Counted from the first letter of the stretch, positions 1 through 8,726 are shown. The stretch: 64,000 nucleotides of DNA from CAWKKW01 sp963850345 (GCA_963850345.1 CAWKKW010000004.1:186001-250000), one strand, 5' to 3'. The notes: generated by a model not told the origin, from the sequence alone. Made by a program: numbers and translations.

Positions 1-2
1 CC

Positions 3-941
3 GTGAGCCTGGAATGCGCACGGGTTCTCAGCCAGCTGAAATTTCCCGGCTCCATCGTATTTGCCGCCGTGGCAGGCGAAGAGCAGGGGCTGAACGGCAG
101 CCACCATCTCGCCCAGCTTGCTCGCAATCTGCATTGGAACCTCGAAGGCGTGCTGAACAATGACATCGTTGGTGGAAACACCACTCCTGGCGATAAGTTT
201 CAGGACAAGAACGCGGTCCGGGTCTTCTCAGAAGCGGTTCCGGCGGATACGACATTCGATCAGTTGAAGGGCATCCAGGCGCTTGGAAGTGAGAGCGATT
301 CGCCTTCGCGGGAACTAGCGCGGTCTGTGGAAGATGTATCCGCTACGTACTTCCACGGAAAACCTCAGGGCAGCCAGACGGCCATCGCGGACGCGAACTT
401 CCACCCAGTACTCATCTTTCGCCGCGACCGATTCTTGCGAGGCGGCGATCACACTTCGTTCAACCAGATGGGGTTCGCCGCGGTGCGGTTCACCGAGTGG
501 CGCGAAGATTTCAATCATCAGCATCAAAATCTGCGCACGGAAAATGGTGTGGAGTACGGCGACCTGTTGAAGTTTGTAGATTTCCGCTACGTAGCCGATG
601 TGGCGAAATTGAACGCCGCTACGCTGGCGACGCTGGCGGCGGCTCCCGGGCCTCCGGAGAACGTGTCGATTGTGACCACCGGGCTCGACAACGACACCAC
701 CTTGAAGTGGGACACACCCGACGGAGCCCCGCCAACCACCGGCTACGAGATCGTGTGGCGCGCAACTTCCGGGGCAGATTGGGCATTCTCAGAACCCGCC
801 GCTAAGCTCGAAGAGAAAACCGAAGACCGCCACCATACCGTCACCTTGCCGATCAGCAAAGACAACGTCGTGTTCGGTGTGCGATCGGTGGATGCGGCCG
901 GCCATCGCAGCATCGCGGTGACACCCTTGCCGGAACGGTAG
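3..941 (+). CDS. M28 family metallopeptidase, C-terminal part (5' end outside window)
   Basis: This is the C-terminal part of a zinc-dependent aminopeptidase-like protein, probably secreted. The frame is open to the window edge, so the true start lies upstream and the apparent GTG at 3 is probably internal. Visible M28 signatures are the GEEQGLNGS segment (catalytic Glu and zinc-ligand Glu) near residue 26, NNDIVG (Asp ligand) near residue 53, and GGDHTSF (His ligand) near residue 147. From about residue 217 the sequence changes to a fibronectin type III-like module (PPENVSI, TTGYEIVWRA), a common C-terminal addition in secreted M28 enzymes. The N-terminal region, including any signal peptide, cannot be seen. 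The family call is firm; the substrate is unknown. Confidence 0.85.
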   Translation: MSLECARVLSQLKFPGSIVFAAVAGEEQGLNGSHHLAQLARNLHWNLEGVLNNDIVGGNTTPGDKFQDKNAVRVFSEAVPADTTFDQLKGIQALGSESDSPSRELARSVEDVSATYFHGKPQGSQTAIADANFHPVLIFRRDRFLRGGDHTSFNQMGFAAVRFTEWREDFNHQHQNLRTENGVEYGDLLKFVDFRYVADVAKLNAATLATLAAAPGPPENVSIVTTGLDNDTTLKWDTPDGAPPTTGYEIVWRATSGADWAFSEPAAKLEEKTEDRHHTVTLPISKDNVVFGVRSVDAAGHRSIAVTPLPER

Positions 942-1091
942 GGTCCGTTCGGCTGAGGCAGCTTTTCAGCGAACCTGAGACAATAGGGCAGTTACCGCGG
1001 TTTTTGAACGCCAGGCCAAATGCAGCGCCTGTTTGCATCCAACAGGGCCAGCACCCTGGTCGCAGCCGCAGAACTGCTTAGGATTGCCGCT

Positions 1092-1916
1092 ATGCCACGA
1101 ATTGGTTCGAGCATGCTCGCGTTTCCGAGTTTTACCGGCGTCACCAAACGCCTGGTGCTCGTGAACCTTGCTGCGTTTTTCATCATCCTGATCGGCGGAC
1201 GCGCTCCATTTCTGGCGCAGTTCGTAGGCGTATTGCCGCTCGTCCCAGCGAACGTCGTGTTTCACGGATACGTCTGGCAGCTGGTCACCTACGCCTTTAT
1301 CCACGGCGGCCTGCTGGAGATCCTCTTCAACATGCTGTCGCTCTGGTTCATCGGGTCGTATCTCGAGAATGAAAAGGGCAGTCGCTGGCTCACGGAGATT
1401 TACTTCTTCTGCGTGATAGGTGGAGCGATCATCGGCTCGGCGCTCTCGTTCACCGGCGTGCTGCACCTCAGCCCATTGGAGGCGACCTCCGGCGCATCAA
1501 GCGGCATCTTCGGCATGCTGGCCGCCTTTGCTGTTTTATTCGGCGAGCAGCAGTTCATGCTTTTCCCCTTGCCGATTGGCATCAAGGCCAAGTACCTGGT
1601 GGCGGTGTACCTGCTGATCGCGATCGCCAGCCTGATCGGCGGGGCCTCTCCGCTCACCTACCTTGTCTACCTGAGTGGCGCGTTGATCGGCTACCTGTAC
1701 TCCAAAACCGCGCCTCGGCGGGGCTTCAGCTATTCGGCCAGTGAACAGTACTTCAGCGTGCGCAATAACTACTACCGCTGGAAGCGTCGCCGCGCTGCCC
1801 GCAAGTTCGAGGTCTACATGCGGAAGCATGATCGCGACGTTCGATTCGACGGCGAAGGACGCTATATAGACCCGGACGAAAAGCGCGATCCGAATGACCG
1901 ACGCTGGATGAACTGA
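1092..1916 (+). CDS. Rhomboid-family membrane protein, possibly catalytically inactive
   Basis: This is a polytopic inner-membrane protein of the rhomboid intramembrane serine protease fold, with about six hydrophobic segments and a basic C-terminal tail (KRRRAARKF). ATG 1092 is preferred because AGGA lies 8 nt upstream; an in-frame ATG at 1020 would add 24 residues. Numbered from 1092, the motif GASSGIFG supplies the expected nucleophile Ser136, and FNM gives the conserved Asn80. The position usually His before that Asn (HxxxN) is Glu76. The catalytic His expected in the last helix (usually HLGG) is Tyr193 in VYLSGALIG. With two key histidines replaced it may be a pseudoprotease that binds rather than cleaves membrane proteins. 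Fold assignment is good; inactivity is inferred. Confidence 0.8.
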   Translation: MPRIGSSMLAFPSFTGVTKRLVLVNLAAFFIILIGGRAPFLAQFVGVLPLVPANVVFHGYVWQLVTYAFIHGGLLEILFNMLSLWFIGSYLENEKGSRWLTEIYFFCVIGGAIIGSALSFTGVLHLSPLEATSGASSGIFGMLAAFAVLFGEQQFMLFPLPIGIKAKYLVAVYLLIAIASLIGGASPLTYLVYLSGALIGYLYSKTAPRRGFSYSASEQYFSVRNNYYRWKRRRAARKFEVYMRKHDRDVRFDGEGRYIDPDEKRDPNDRRWMN

Positions 1917-2113
1917 AAAGGATCAACTGCAAAGTTGGGTCGAATTTCCCCGTCTGCCTGATCATTCCTGTGTGAGCCTGGGGTTGCGCCCTGCCCTGAC
2001 AGCGCCTCTCCGACCGTGTATCGTGAATCGTGCGAGCTCTTTAAAAATCAGGCCGAATCCCTGTGCGATTTCGCGCCAAGTTCTGTGTGAGGTGGCAAGT
2101 TAGCGTGTTTTCA

Positions 2114-2764
2114 ATGAAGCAAAAGCTGTACTTCCTGGCAGCAGTTGGTGCAATGTTTTTGATGCCCGTTCTACGGGCGCAGACCGCGCCCCCGGCCCCT
2201 TCGGCGACCATTGCCGGGGCCGATTACGACAATCGATGGGAAGTGTCTGGAGGGTTTGCGTATACACGCCTCCGGCCCGGCTTCGGAAGGCTTGCACCGA
2301 TCGACTGGATGGGCGGAGCCGGTCAGGCTACGCTCTGGGTAAAGCCGGTGTACGGATTCGCGGGCAGTGTCAGAGAATTCTCTTCCACCGCCGTTCTGCA
2401 GGCCAACCCTTACAACCTGAAGAATCCGCACGTCCATGAGACAGTGTTCCTGATCGGGCCGGATTTTCGCGTGTATCGCCAGCCGAAGACTACCGTGGAA
2501 TTTCACCTGCTCTTCGGTGGCGCCTACGGCGTATTCGACACCGACTTGAAGGGAGTGCTGCCGAACGCGGTTGGGCTTTACAGCAACCAGCTGGCATTCT
2601 CTATGGCAACGGGTGCTTCGTTCGATTACAACCTCAGCTCCAAGCTGTCAGTGCGCGCGGTGACCGATTTCCAGCCGACCTTCTATGGCGCGAACACTCA
2701 GGATGCGTTCGCAGGAACCATCGGGATCGTCTACAAGTTTGGAACGCTGCATAGCAACCAGTAA
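2114..2764 (+). CDS. Outer membrane beta-barrel protein
   Basis: This is a secreted protein of about 216 residues with a clear signal peptide (MKQKLYFLAAVGAMF, cleavage near LRAQ). Alternating hydrophobic and polar strands and an ending YKFGTLHSNQ suggest a small eight-stranded OmpA/OmpW-like barrel. ATG 2114 is chosen because it puts the basic n-region and hydrophobic core at the start; an in-frame GTG at 2063 would add 17 residues with no signal character. It stands alone, is followed by a strong terminator, and converges on aspS. No ligand or partner can be deduced. Confidence 0.7.
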   Translation: MKQKLYFLAAVGAMFLMPVLRAQTAPPAPSATIAGADYDNRWEVSGGFAYTRLRPGFGRLAPIDWMGGAGQATLWVKPVYGFAGSVREFSSTAVLQANPYNLKNPHVHETVFLIGPDFRVYRQPKTTVEFHLLFGGAYGVFDTDLKGVLPNAVGLYSNQLAFSMATGASFDYNLSSKLSVRAVTDFQPTFYGANTQDAFAGTIGIVYKFGTLHSNQ

Positions 2765-2779
2765 CGCCTTCGCAGGCGA

Positions 2780-2807
2780 AAAGAGCTCCCGCCCCGGGGA
2801 GCTCTTT
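2780..2807. terminator. Bidirectional intrinsic terminator
   Basis: An 11-bp perfect stem (2780-2790 pairing with 2797-2807, core GAGCTCCC/GGGAGCTC) with a 6-nt loop is followed by a T tract on the plus strand and preceded by an A tract. It lies between the convergent barrel gene and aspS and can serve both. Confidence 0.85.
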
Positions 2808-2817
2808 TTCTTTGCCG

Positions 2818-4734
2818 CTAGCTTTTGAGCACGGTGCGGATATGCAGTTCCTTCAGCTGAGCCTCGCTCACCGGGCCCGGCGCGTCGACCATCAGGTCAA
2901 TGGCCTTGGCCGTTTTAGGAAAGGCAATCACTTCGCGCAGACTCGTCGCGCCCGCGAGAATCATGGCAATGCGGTCCAGGCCCAGAGCAATGCCGCCGTG
3001 AGGAGGAGTGCCATACTCCAGCGCTTCCAGGAAGAACCCGAACCGCGCCTTTGCTTCCTCATCCGACATGCCGAGCGAACGGAAGATATGCCGCTGCACA
3101 TCCTGTCGGTGAATACGAATCGATCCTGAGCCCAGCTCCGTGCCGTTCAATACCACGTCGTACGCCAGCGCCCGCACCGATCCGGGATCGGACTCCATGC
3201 GTCCCGCCTGTATATCTTCCTCGTGAGGAGAGGTGAACGGATGATGCGCGAACGTCCAGGCCTTCGTCTCCTCGTCCCACTCGAAGAAGGGAAAATCCGT
3301 CACCCACAGGAACTTGTAGTCTTCCGCCGTTCCTTGCTGCGTGAATCGAAGATGCCGGTCCGCGAACTTCTGCGCAAGCGCCAGCCGCACCAGCCCAGCC
3401 ATCTCGTAGATCTGCCGTTCGCGTGCGGAAAGGACGGCACTCGGGACGTTGCCTGCGATGCCCTCGCCCGCCTCATACGTAGTCTGGACTCCACCAGACG
3501 GCGGTGCCTGGCCGATCGCGCCGTCCCCGAAATCGATCGTCGCGTTGGCATCCGCGCCGACGAGCACGACGTAGTCCGAAGGCTCGGCACCGGTCAGTTC
3601 GCGAACCTTGGCTATAGCCTCCGGGAAAGATTTCTCAAGACGCTTGAAATCGTCGTAGACCTTGATGTTCTGCTGCGCCAACTTCGACGGATAGACCAGG
3701 CGCAGGTCATCGCGTTCTTTGCGCGAAAGCTCACCGACTGCGGGAGTGCGGACAGCCACCAGCGGCTGCGACAGCGCAATGCCCAAGGTCTGCAGGTTCT
3801 CCGGCGCGAAGGCCGCGCTGACTTCTGTCAAACGCGGCAGGCGCAGGTCGGGTTTATCGATTCCGTATTGGCGAATGGCTTCGTCGTACGTCATGCGCGG
3901 AAACGGCGTTTGCAGTTGAATCCCGCTGACGGAAAAGGCGGCGTTCAAGAAGCCTTCGACCACGCGGAACACCGTCTCCTGCTGCGGGAACGACATCTCC
4001 AGATCCACTTGCGTGAACTCGGGCTGGCGATCGGCGCGCAAGTCTTCGTCGCGGAAACAGCGCGCGATCTGGAAGTAACGGTCCAGGCCCGAGATCATGA
4101 GGATCTGCTTGAAGATCTGCGGTGACTGGGGCAACGCGAAAAATTTTCCAGCATGGACACGGCTTGGGACCAGATAATCGCGTGCGCCTTCGGGAGTAGA
4201 TGCGGTTAGAATCGGCGTCTCGATCTCCAGAAACCCCTGGCTCGAAAGATATTGCCGGATGGCCAGCGTGATCGCATGGCGCATCATGAGATTCTGCTGC
4301 ATCTCCGGGCGGCGCAGGTCGACGTAGCGGTACTTCAGCCGCAGCTCTTCGTCCTTGATGGCTTCTTCCGCAGGCGAGAACGGCGGGAGCTTCGAATCAT
4401 TCAGCACCAGAAGCTTTTCGGCGACCACCTCGACTTCGCCGGTCGGCATCTTGGGGTTGATCACATCCTTGCCACGCAGGCGAACCTTCCCGATGGCGGC
4501 CACCACGTACTCTGGGCGGACTTCTTCCCCCTTGGCATGCGCTTCGGCGCTGGTCTCGAGATCGAGCACAATCTGAGCGACGCCGCTGCGGTCCCGCAGA
4601 TCGAGGAATATGAGATTGCCGTGATCGCGACGCCGGTTGACCCACCCCATCAGGACGACCGATTGGCCGGCGTTCCCTGCGCGCAGTTCCCCGCAGGTGT
4701 GCGTACGTTCGAGTGTTCCTAAAAAGTCGAGCAA
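2818..4734 (-). CDS. aspS: Aspartate--tRNA ligase
   Basis: This is a 638-residue class IIb aminoacyl-tRNA synthetase that charges tRNA with aspartate. Domains in order are an N-terminal OB-fold anticodon-binding domain (about 1-115), the catalytic core with motif 2 (FRDEDLRADRQPEF), the bacterial GAD insertion (about 300-430), and motif 3 (GIALGLDRIAMI). In the anticodon-binding domain the segment RRDHGN carries His38. His at this place has been linked to non-discriminating AspRS, which also charges tRNA-Asn for GatCAB amidation; that reading is inference and gatCAB is not in this window. The gene starts 8 bp after the hisS stop, so the two form an operon. It ends at the bidirectional terminator. 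Confidence 0.97.
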   Translation of the reverse strand: MLDFLGTLERTHTCGELRAGNAGQSVVLMGWVNRRRDHGNLIFLDLRDRSGVAQIVLDLETSAEAHAKGEEVRPEYVVAAIGKVRLRGKDVINPKMPTGEVEVVAEKLLVLNDSKLPPFSPAEEAIKDEELRLKYRYVDLRRPEMQQNLMMRHAITLAIRQYLSSQGFLEIETPILTASTPEGARDYLVPSRVHAGKFFALPQSPQIFKQILMISGLDRYFQIARCFRDEDLRADRQPEFTQVDLEMSFPQQETVFRVVEGFLNAAFSVSGIQLQTPFPRMTYDEAIRQYGIDKPDLRLPRLTEVSAAFAPENLQTLGIALSQPLVAVRTPAVGELSRKERDDLRLVYPSKLAQQNIKVYDDFKRLEKSFPEAIAKVRELTGAEPSDYVVLVGADANATIDFGDGAIGQAPPSGGVQTTYEAGEGIAGNVPSAVLSARERQIYEMAGLVRLALAQKFADRHLRFTQQGTAEDYKFLWVTDFPFFEWDEETKAWTFAHHPFTSPHEEDIQAGRMESDPGSVRALAYDVVLNGTELGSGSIRIHRQDVQRHIFRSLGMSDEEAKARFGFFLEALEYGTPPHGGIALGLDRIAMILAGATSLREVIAFPKTAKAIDLMVDAPGPVSEAQLKELHIRTVLKS

Positions 4735-4742
4735 GGTTGTTC

Positions 4743-6050
4743 CTACTCCGATTCGTTCTTACTTTGGATGGGTTTCAGTACGCCGGCAAGCTGTTCCCTG
4801 GGAACCTTCACCTGCTCGCCACTGGCGAAGTGTTTGACCGTCAGAATACCGGAGGCCAGCTCATCTTCCCCGAGCAGAATGATGCTGTGGGCTACCTTGT
4901 CTGCGGTTTCGAAGGATTTCTTCAACCGGAAAGACCCGTCTCCCAAATCAATCCGCAGTCCGTCGCGGCGCAGTTCGCGCGCCAGTGCCAGTGCCGGGGC
5001 ATTCAAGCCTTCGCCCAGCGGAGCAAGGTAGGCATCCGCCTTCGATTCCGGACTGGTATCCGCCTGAGCCTGGAGCGTCATCACCAGCCGATCCAAACCG
5101 ATCGCAAACCCGATGCCTGGAGCCTTGGGGCCACCCAGCATCTCGGACAGGCCATCGTAGCGGCCGCCGCCCAGCAGTGCATTCTGCGCACCCAGGCCGC
5201 CATGCTGAAATTCGAAGGTCGTGCGGGTGTAGTAATCGAGGCCACGCACCAGTCTCGGGGTCTCGTGGTACGCGACGCCGCAGGCGTCGAGCGCCGCTTT
5301 TACCGCAGCGAAGTGGGCCTTTGAATCTGCGTCGAGATAGTCGGCGATCCTCGGCAGCGTCTCAATGATCGGCTGATCTTCAGGAACCTTGCAGTCGAGC
5401 ACGCGCAACGGGTTGGTCTCTGCGCGGCGCTGGCAATCCACGCACATCGTGGGCGCGACGTCTTTCAGCGCTTCCTTCAATGCCGCAACGTAGCGCGGCC
5501 GATCGCTGGCCGATCCAACCGAGTTGATCAGCAGCTTCCAATCTTGAATGCCGAGCTCTTCCAGGAAGCTGGCGAGCATCTCGATGACCTCGGCATCTCG
5601 CAAAGGAGATTCAGACCCGGCCGAAGGCGGCCCGATGACCTCGGCGCCAACTTGATAGAACTGCCGATACCGGCCACGCTGCGGGCGCTCACGCCGGAAT
5701 TGCGGCCCGATGTAGTAGAGCTTTTGCAGCAACCCGGTCTCGCCAAGTTTGTGTTCAATGTACGCGCGAACCACGCCAGCCGTGTTCTCGGGCCTCAGCG
5801 TAAGCGACTGCGCCTTCTCTGACTGCGCGCGGGCGCGATCTTCCCAGGTGTACATCTCCTTCGAAACGATGTCGGTTTCTTCGCCGACGCCGCGCGCAAA
5901 CAGCTGCGTATCTTCAAAAACAGGCGTGCGAATTTCGCCGAAGTTATAGCGCGCAAAGACGCGGCGCGCAGTGGATTCGACGTGGTCCCACAATGCAGTT
6001 TCAGGCGGCAACAGGTCGCGAGTGCCGCGCACAGCTTTCAGAATGCTCAT
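4743..6050 (-). CDS. hisS: Histidine--tRNA ligase
   Basis: This is a 435-residue class IIa synthetase that attaches histidine to tRNA-His. The N-terminus at 6050 (MSILKAVRGTRDLLPPE) matches the conserved start of the family; an upstream in-frame start at 6119 would add 23 residues without family similarity. Motif 2 (QFRRERPQRGRYRQFYQ), the histidine-specific signature GLDYYTRTTFEF near residue 270, and the C-terminal anticodon-binding domain are present. It is the first gene of a hisS-aspS operon and is divergent from the aldo/keto reductase, separated by 86 bp that should contain both promoters. Confidence 0.97.
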   Translation of the reverse strand: MSILKAVRGTRDLLPPETALWDHVESTARRVFARYNFGEIRTPVFEDTQLFARGVGEETDIVSKEMYTWEDRARAQSEKAQSLTLRPENTAGVVRAYIEHKLGETGLLQKLYYIGPQFRRERPQRGRYRQFYQVGAEVIGPPSAGSESPLRDAEVIEMLASFLEELGIQDWKLLINSVGSASDRPRYVAALKEALKDVAPTMCVDCQRRAETNPLRVLDCKVPEDQPIIETLPRIADYLDADSKAHFAAVKAALDACGVAYHETPRLVRGLDYYTRTTFEFQHGGLGAQNALLGGGRYDGLSEMLGGPKAPGIGFAIGLDRLVMTLQAQADTSPESKADAYLAPLGEGLNAPALALARELRRDGLRIDLGDGSFRLKKSFETADKVAHSIILLGEDELASGILTVKHFASGEQVKVPREQLAGVLKPIQSKNESE

Positions 6051-6136
6051 GTCGCGTGATGAACCAGAGGTTAAGTTTATCAGGCGCATATCGAGTTGCT
6101 TGCATCGCGAATTCCTCAACGCTCATCTACTCGAAC

Positions 6137-7171
6137 ATGGAATACCGAATTCTCGGCGGGTCGGGACTCAAGGTTCCGGCACTTTGTTTTGGCGCTGCTA
6201 CCTTCGGTGGCGGCTCGGAGTTCTTTAAAGCCTGGGGCGAGAGCGATGTCGCCGAGGCTACGCGCCTGGTGGACGTCTGCCTCGATGGTGGTGTGAATTT
6301 CTTCGATACTGCAGACATCTACTCGAAGGGGCTCTCCGAGGAGATTCTCGGCAAGGCGATCGGGTCGCGGCGCAGCCGAACACTCATCTCCACCAAGACC
6401 ACGTTCCCCATGGGCGATGGGCCTAACGAGCGAGGATCCTCGCGCTACCACCTCATCGAGGCCTGCGAAGCAAGTCTGCGGCGACTGGGGACCGACTACA
6501 TCGACCTCTACCACCTGCATGGATTTGACGCGCTCACTCCGATCGAAGAAGTGCTGTCTACGTTCGATACGCTGGTGAGGAGCGGCAAGGTGCGCTACAT
6601 CGGCTGCTCTAACTTTTCAGGCTGGCACCTGATGAAGTCGCTGGCCATTGCCGATCGGTACGGCTGGCCCCGCTATGTTTCTCACCAGGCGTATTACTCC
6701 CTGCTAAGCCGCGAGTTTGAGTGGGAACTGATGCCGCTGGGGTTGGATCAGAAAGTGGGGACAACGGTCTGGAGTCCGCTTGGATGGGGACGGTTGACTG
6801 GGAAGATTCGTCGTGGCCAGCCGCTGCCGGAAAAGAGCCGCCTGCACCAAACAGCGGCGCAGGGGCCACCGGTTCCCGACGAGCACCTGTTCAACATCGT
6901 GGATGCGCTCGAAGCCGTTGCGGCTGAGGTAGAGAAATCTGTGCCGCAAGTTGCCCTCAACTGGCTGCTGGCCCGGCCGACCATTTCGAGCGTGATTATC
7001 GGTGCGCGCGACGAGAAGCAGCTGCTGCAAAATCTGGCGTCCACCGGATGGAACCTGAGTACCGAACAGGTAGCCCGATTGGATCAGGCCAGCGCAGTGA
7101 CGCCGACGTATCCCTACTGGCACCAGATGCAATTCGCGGATCGCAACCCTCAGCCCGTGCCGTGGAAGTAG
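6137..7171 (+). CDS. Aldo/keto reductase
   Basis: This is a 344-residue NAD(P)H-dependent oxidoreductase with the (beta/alpha)8 AKR fold. The catalytic tetrad is visible: Asp and Tyr in FFDTADIYSKG, Lys in LISTKTTF, and His in DLYHLHGFD. The C-terminal cofactor-binding signature is SSVIIGARDEKQL. ATG 6137 (MEYRILGGSGLKV) is the standard AKR beginning, so the longer open frame upstream is not used. It resembles the YajO/Tas-like and potassium-channel-beta-like groups. Substrate cannot be told. It is divergent from hisS and convergent with the downstream carbonic anhydrase homologue, 7 bp away. Confidence 0.92.
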   Translation: MEYRILGGSGLKVPALCFGAATFGGGSEFFKAWGESDVAEATRLVDVCLDGGVNFFDTADIYSKGLSEEILGKAIGSRRSRTLISTKTTFPMGDGPNERGSSRYHLIEACEASLRRLGTDYIDLYHLHGFDALTPIEEVLSTFDTLVRSGKVRYIGCSNFSGWHLMKSLAIADRYGWPRYVSHQAYYSLLSREFEWELMPLGLDQKVGTTVWSPLGWGRLTGKIRRGQPLPEKSRLHQTAAQGPPVPDEHLFNIVDALEAVAAEVEKSVPQVALNWLLARPTISSVIIGARDEKQLLQNLASTGWNLSTEQVARLDQASAVTPTYPYWHQMQFADRNPQPVPWK

Positions 7172-7178
7172 TGTTTGG

Positions 7179-7703
7179 CTATTTCCAGTTCTCCCTTTCT
7201 TTGAGGTAGATCTGCACGTAATCCAGGTAATTGCGGGCGTATTGCAGGATCGTTTCGCGGTCCTGCTCGCCCAACTCGCGTCGAACTTTTCCTGGAACTC
7301 CAGCGACCAGGGAGCGGGGAGGAATGACCATTCCTTCCGGGATTACGGCGCCGGCGGCAATAATCGAGCCTTCGCCTACGCGCGCATTATTCAAAATCGC
7401 TGAGCCCATGCCGATCAGGCACGCGTCTTCGACGACGCAGCCATGCACGGTCGCGTTGTGACCGATGGTGACCCAATCGCCGACGATCACCGGGTACTTG
7501 TAGCGCATGCCGTGCAGCACCGCACAATCCTGAACATTGCTGTTACTGCCTATCCGGATTGAATGGACGTCACCGCGCACTACGGCATTCATCCACACGC
7601 TTGAGTGCTGGCCAAGGATCACGTCGCCAAGGATCTGCGCACTCACGTCGATGTAGCAGGTCTCGGGAATAACAGGTGTGTGACCCTGGTAAGAGCGAAT
7701 CAT
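7179..7703 (-). CDS. Gamma carbonic anhydrase family protein
   Basis: This is a 174-residue left-handed beta-helix protein of the YrdA/PaaY/CaiE gamma-type carbonic anhydrase group. Hexapeptide repeats run from about residue 15 to 140. The three zinc-ligand histidines are visible in VLHGM and IGHNATVHGC. The start at 7703 (MIRSYQGHTPVIPE) fits the family length; an upstream frame extension to 7781 is not conserved-looking. Members are homotrimers; some hydrate CO2 and others have no known substrate, so enzymatic activity here is inferred only. Confidence 0.9.
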   Translation of the reverse strand: MIRSYQGHTPVIPETCYIDVSAQILGDVILGQHSSVWMNAVVRGDVHSIRIGSNSNVQDCAVLHGMRYKYPVIVGDWVTIGHNATVHGCVVEDACLIGMGSAILNNARVGEGSIIAAGAVIPEGMVIPPRSLVAGVPGKVRRELGEQDRETILQYARNYLDYVQIYLKERENWK

Positions 7704-7906
7704 ACCGACAAACCTTCTTTTCAGAGATTCGTAACACGACAGTGTATATGCGCGTGTGGAGAGTGTTCCTTCACTTGTCATTCACAGATGAACTGGCTGT
7801 CAGGCGGGGCTATAACCACTGGGTCGGACCAGTCTCTCCATGCTTCGGAGAGGTGCAAGTGGTGTGGATTGAATAGCAAATGGCATGAAAATGAAGTGAA
7901 TTGCGC

Positions 7907-7935
7907 TTGACTCCATACCGCAAAAGTAACGTAAT
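7907..7935 (+). promoter_or_regulatory. Putative sigma70 promoter of rpsU
   Basis: TTGACT (7907-7912) and CGTAAT (7930-7935) are separated by exactly 17 nt and lie about 40 bp upstream of the rpsU start. The -35 is strong and the -10 is a partial match. Confidence 0.45.
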
Positions 7936-7975
7936 CTATAAGAGCCCATTCGGGACGTTTGGAGGTGTGTTTCAT

Positions 7976-8173
7976 TTGGCAGAGGTTCGAGTGCAAGAAG
8001 GCGAGCCGCTTGAAAATGCGTTACGGCGTTTTAAGCGGAAGGTGCAGCAGGAGGACATTATCAAAGAAGTCAAGCGTCACTCCTTCTACCTGAAGCCGGG
8101 CGAAAAGCGTCGCGTGAAGGAAGCGCTGGCGCGTAAACGGAATCGTAAGAAGGCAAGAAAAGAGCAGGACTAG
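7976..8173 (+). CDS. rpsU: Small ribosomal subunit protein bS21
   Basis: This is a 65-residue, very basic protein of the 30S subunit, involved in mRNA binding near the anti-Shine-Dalgarno. The family-typical N-terminus (AEVRVQEGEPLENALRRFKR) begins directly after a TTG codon at 7976. A strong GGAGG at 7961-7965 lies 10 nt upstream, so TTG is taken as the start; the in-frame ATG at about 7901 would add 25 unrelated residues and would lie upstream of the proposed promoter -10. The C-terminus is KARKEQD. It stands alone, with a hairpin-rich region downstream. Confidence 0.9.
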   Translation: MAEVRVQEGEPLENALRRFKRKVQQEDIIKEVKRHSFYLKPGEKRRVKEALARKRNRKKARKEQD

Positions 8174-8186
8174 CTCCCTGCCAGAC

Positions 8187-8318
8187 GCGCGCCACGGAGA
8201 AAGCGAAGTTCCTCCTCTGTGGCGCGCCGGCGGGAAACACTCCCGCCATTGAACCGCTTCTCCAGGTTTGTTTTCGGTTTCCTTTCCAACCGTTGTTTAA
8301 GCCGCACCACTCGCGGCT
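8187..8318 (+). other. Hairpin-rich intergenic region after rpsU
   Basis: The 247 bp between rpsU and the zinc-ribbon gene hold several inverted repeats: 8187-8199 with 8215-8227 (GCGCGCCAC/GTGGCGCGC core), 8229-8235 with 8241-8247 (GGCGGGA/TCCCGCC), and 8300-8305 with 8313-8318 (AGCCGC/GCGGCT). A competing pairing, 8196-8205 with 8255-8263, would break the first. None has a T tract, so these are not classical terminators. They may be an mRNA leader for the next gene, a 3' end structure of rpsU, or simply GC-rich chance. Confidence 0.4.
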
Positions 8319-8420
8319 GGGCCCTTCTCAATCACGTACGTAACGATTAGCTGCGCGCGAGCACTACATTGCGCGCGGTGCATGCGCCGTTCAAGTCAGG
8401 CGCAGCCAGGGGACACGGGT

Positions 8421-8726
8421 ATGGAGTTCGTCGATAAGAATCTCAAGTGCGTGGATTGTTCGAACGAGTTTGTGTTCACTGCCGGAGAGCAGCTCTTCTT
8501 CCACGATCGGCAGTTTAAAAACGACCCTAAACGTTGCAAGCAATGCAAGGCGAAACGAGCGGCGGGAGGCACCGGCGGAGTGCGTTCAGAGACTCGCACC
8601 GTCTGCTCGCAATGCGGGGCCGAAACAACTGTGCCCTTCAAACCCACCCAGGGCAGGCCGGTCTTGTGCCGCCAATGCTTCCAGCAGAAGCGTGTGCCGG
8701 TGGCTGCCGCCGGGAGCGCAGTCTGA
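8421..8726 (+). CDS. Two-module zinc-ribbon protein
   Basis: This is a 101-residue protein with two zinc-binding modules. The first (about residues 1-50) has CVDC and CKQC and resembles the probable zinc-ribbon family. The second (about 60-95) has CSQCGAETTVPFKP and CRQCF, a module found alone or paired in Acidobacteria, Chloroflexi and others. ATG 8421 is chosen because AGGGGA lies 8-9 nt upstream; an upstream in-frame ATG at 8382 has no such site. No enzyme motif is present. A role in nucleic-acid or protein binding is plausible but unproven. Confidence 0.8.
   Translation: MEFVDKNLKCVDCSNEFVFTAGEQLFFHDRQFKNDPKRCKQCKAKRAAGGTGGVRSETRTVCSQCGAETTVPFKPTQGRPVLCRQCFQQKRVPVAAAGSAV

Noticed and set aside
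3223..4125. 300-codon open frame on the plus strand across aspS
   Set aside because: It is entirely antisense to a confidently identified gene; long antisense frames are expected in GC-rich DNA and the translation shows no domain.
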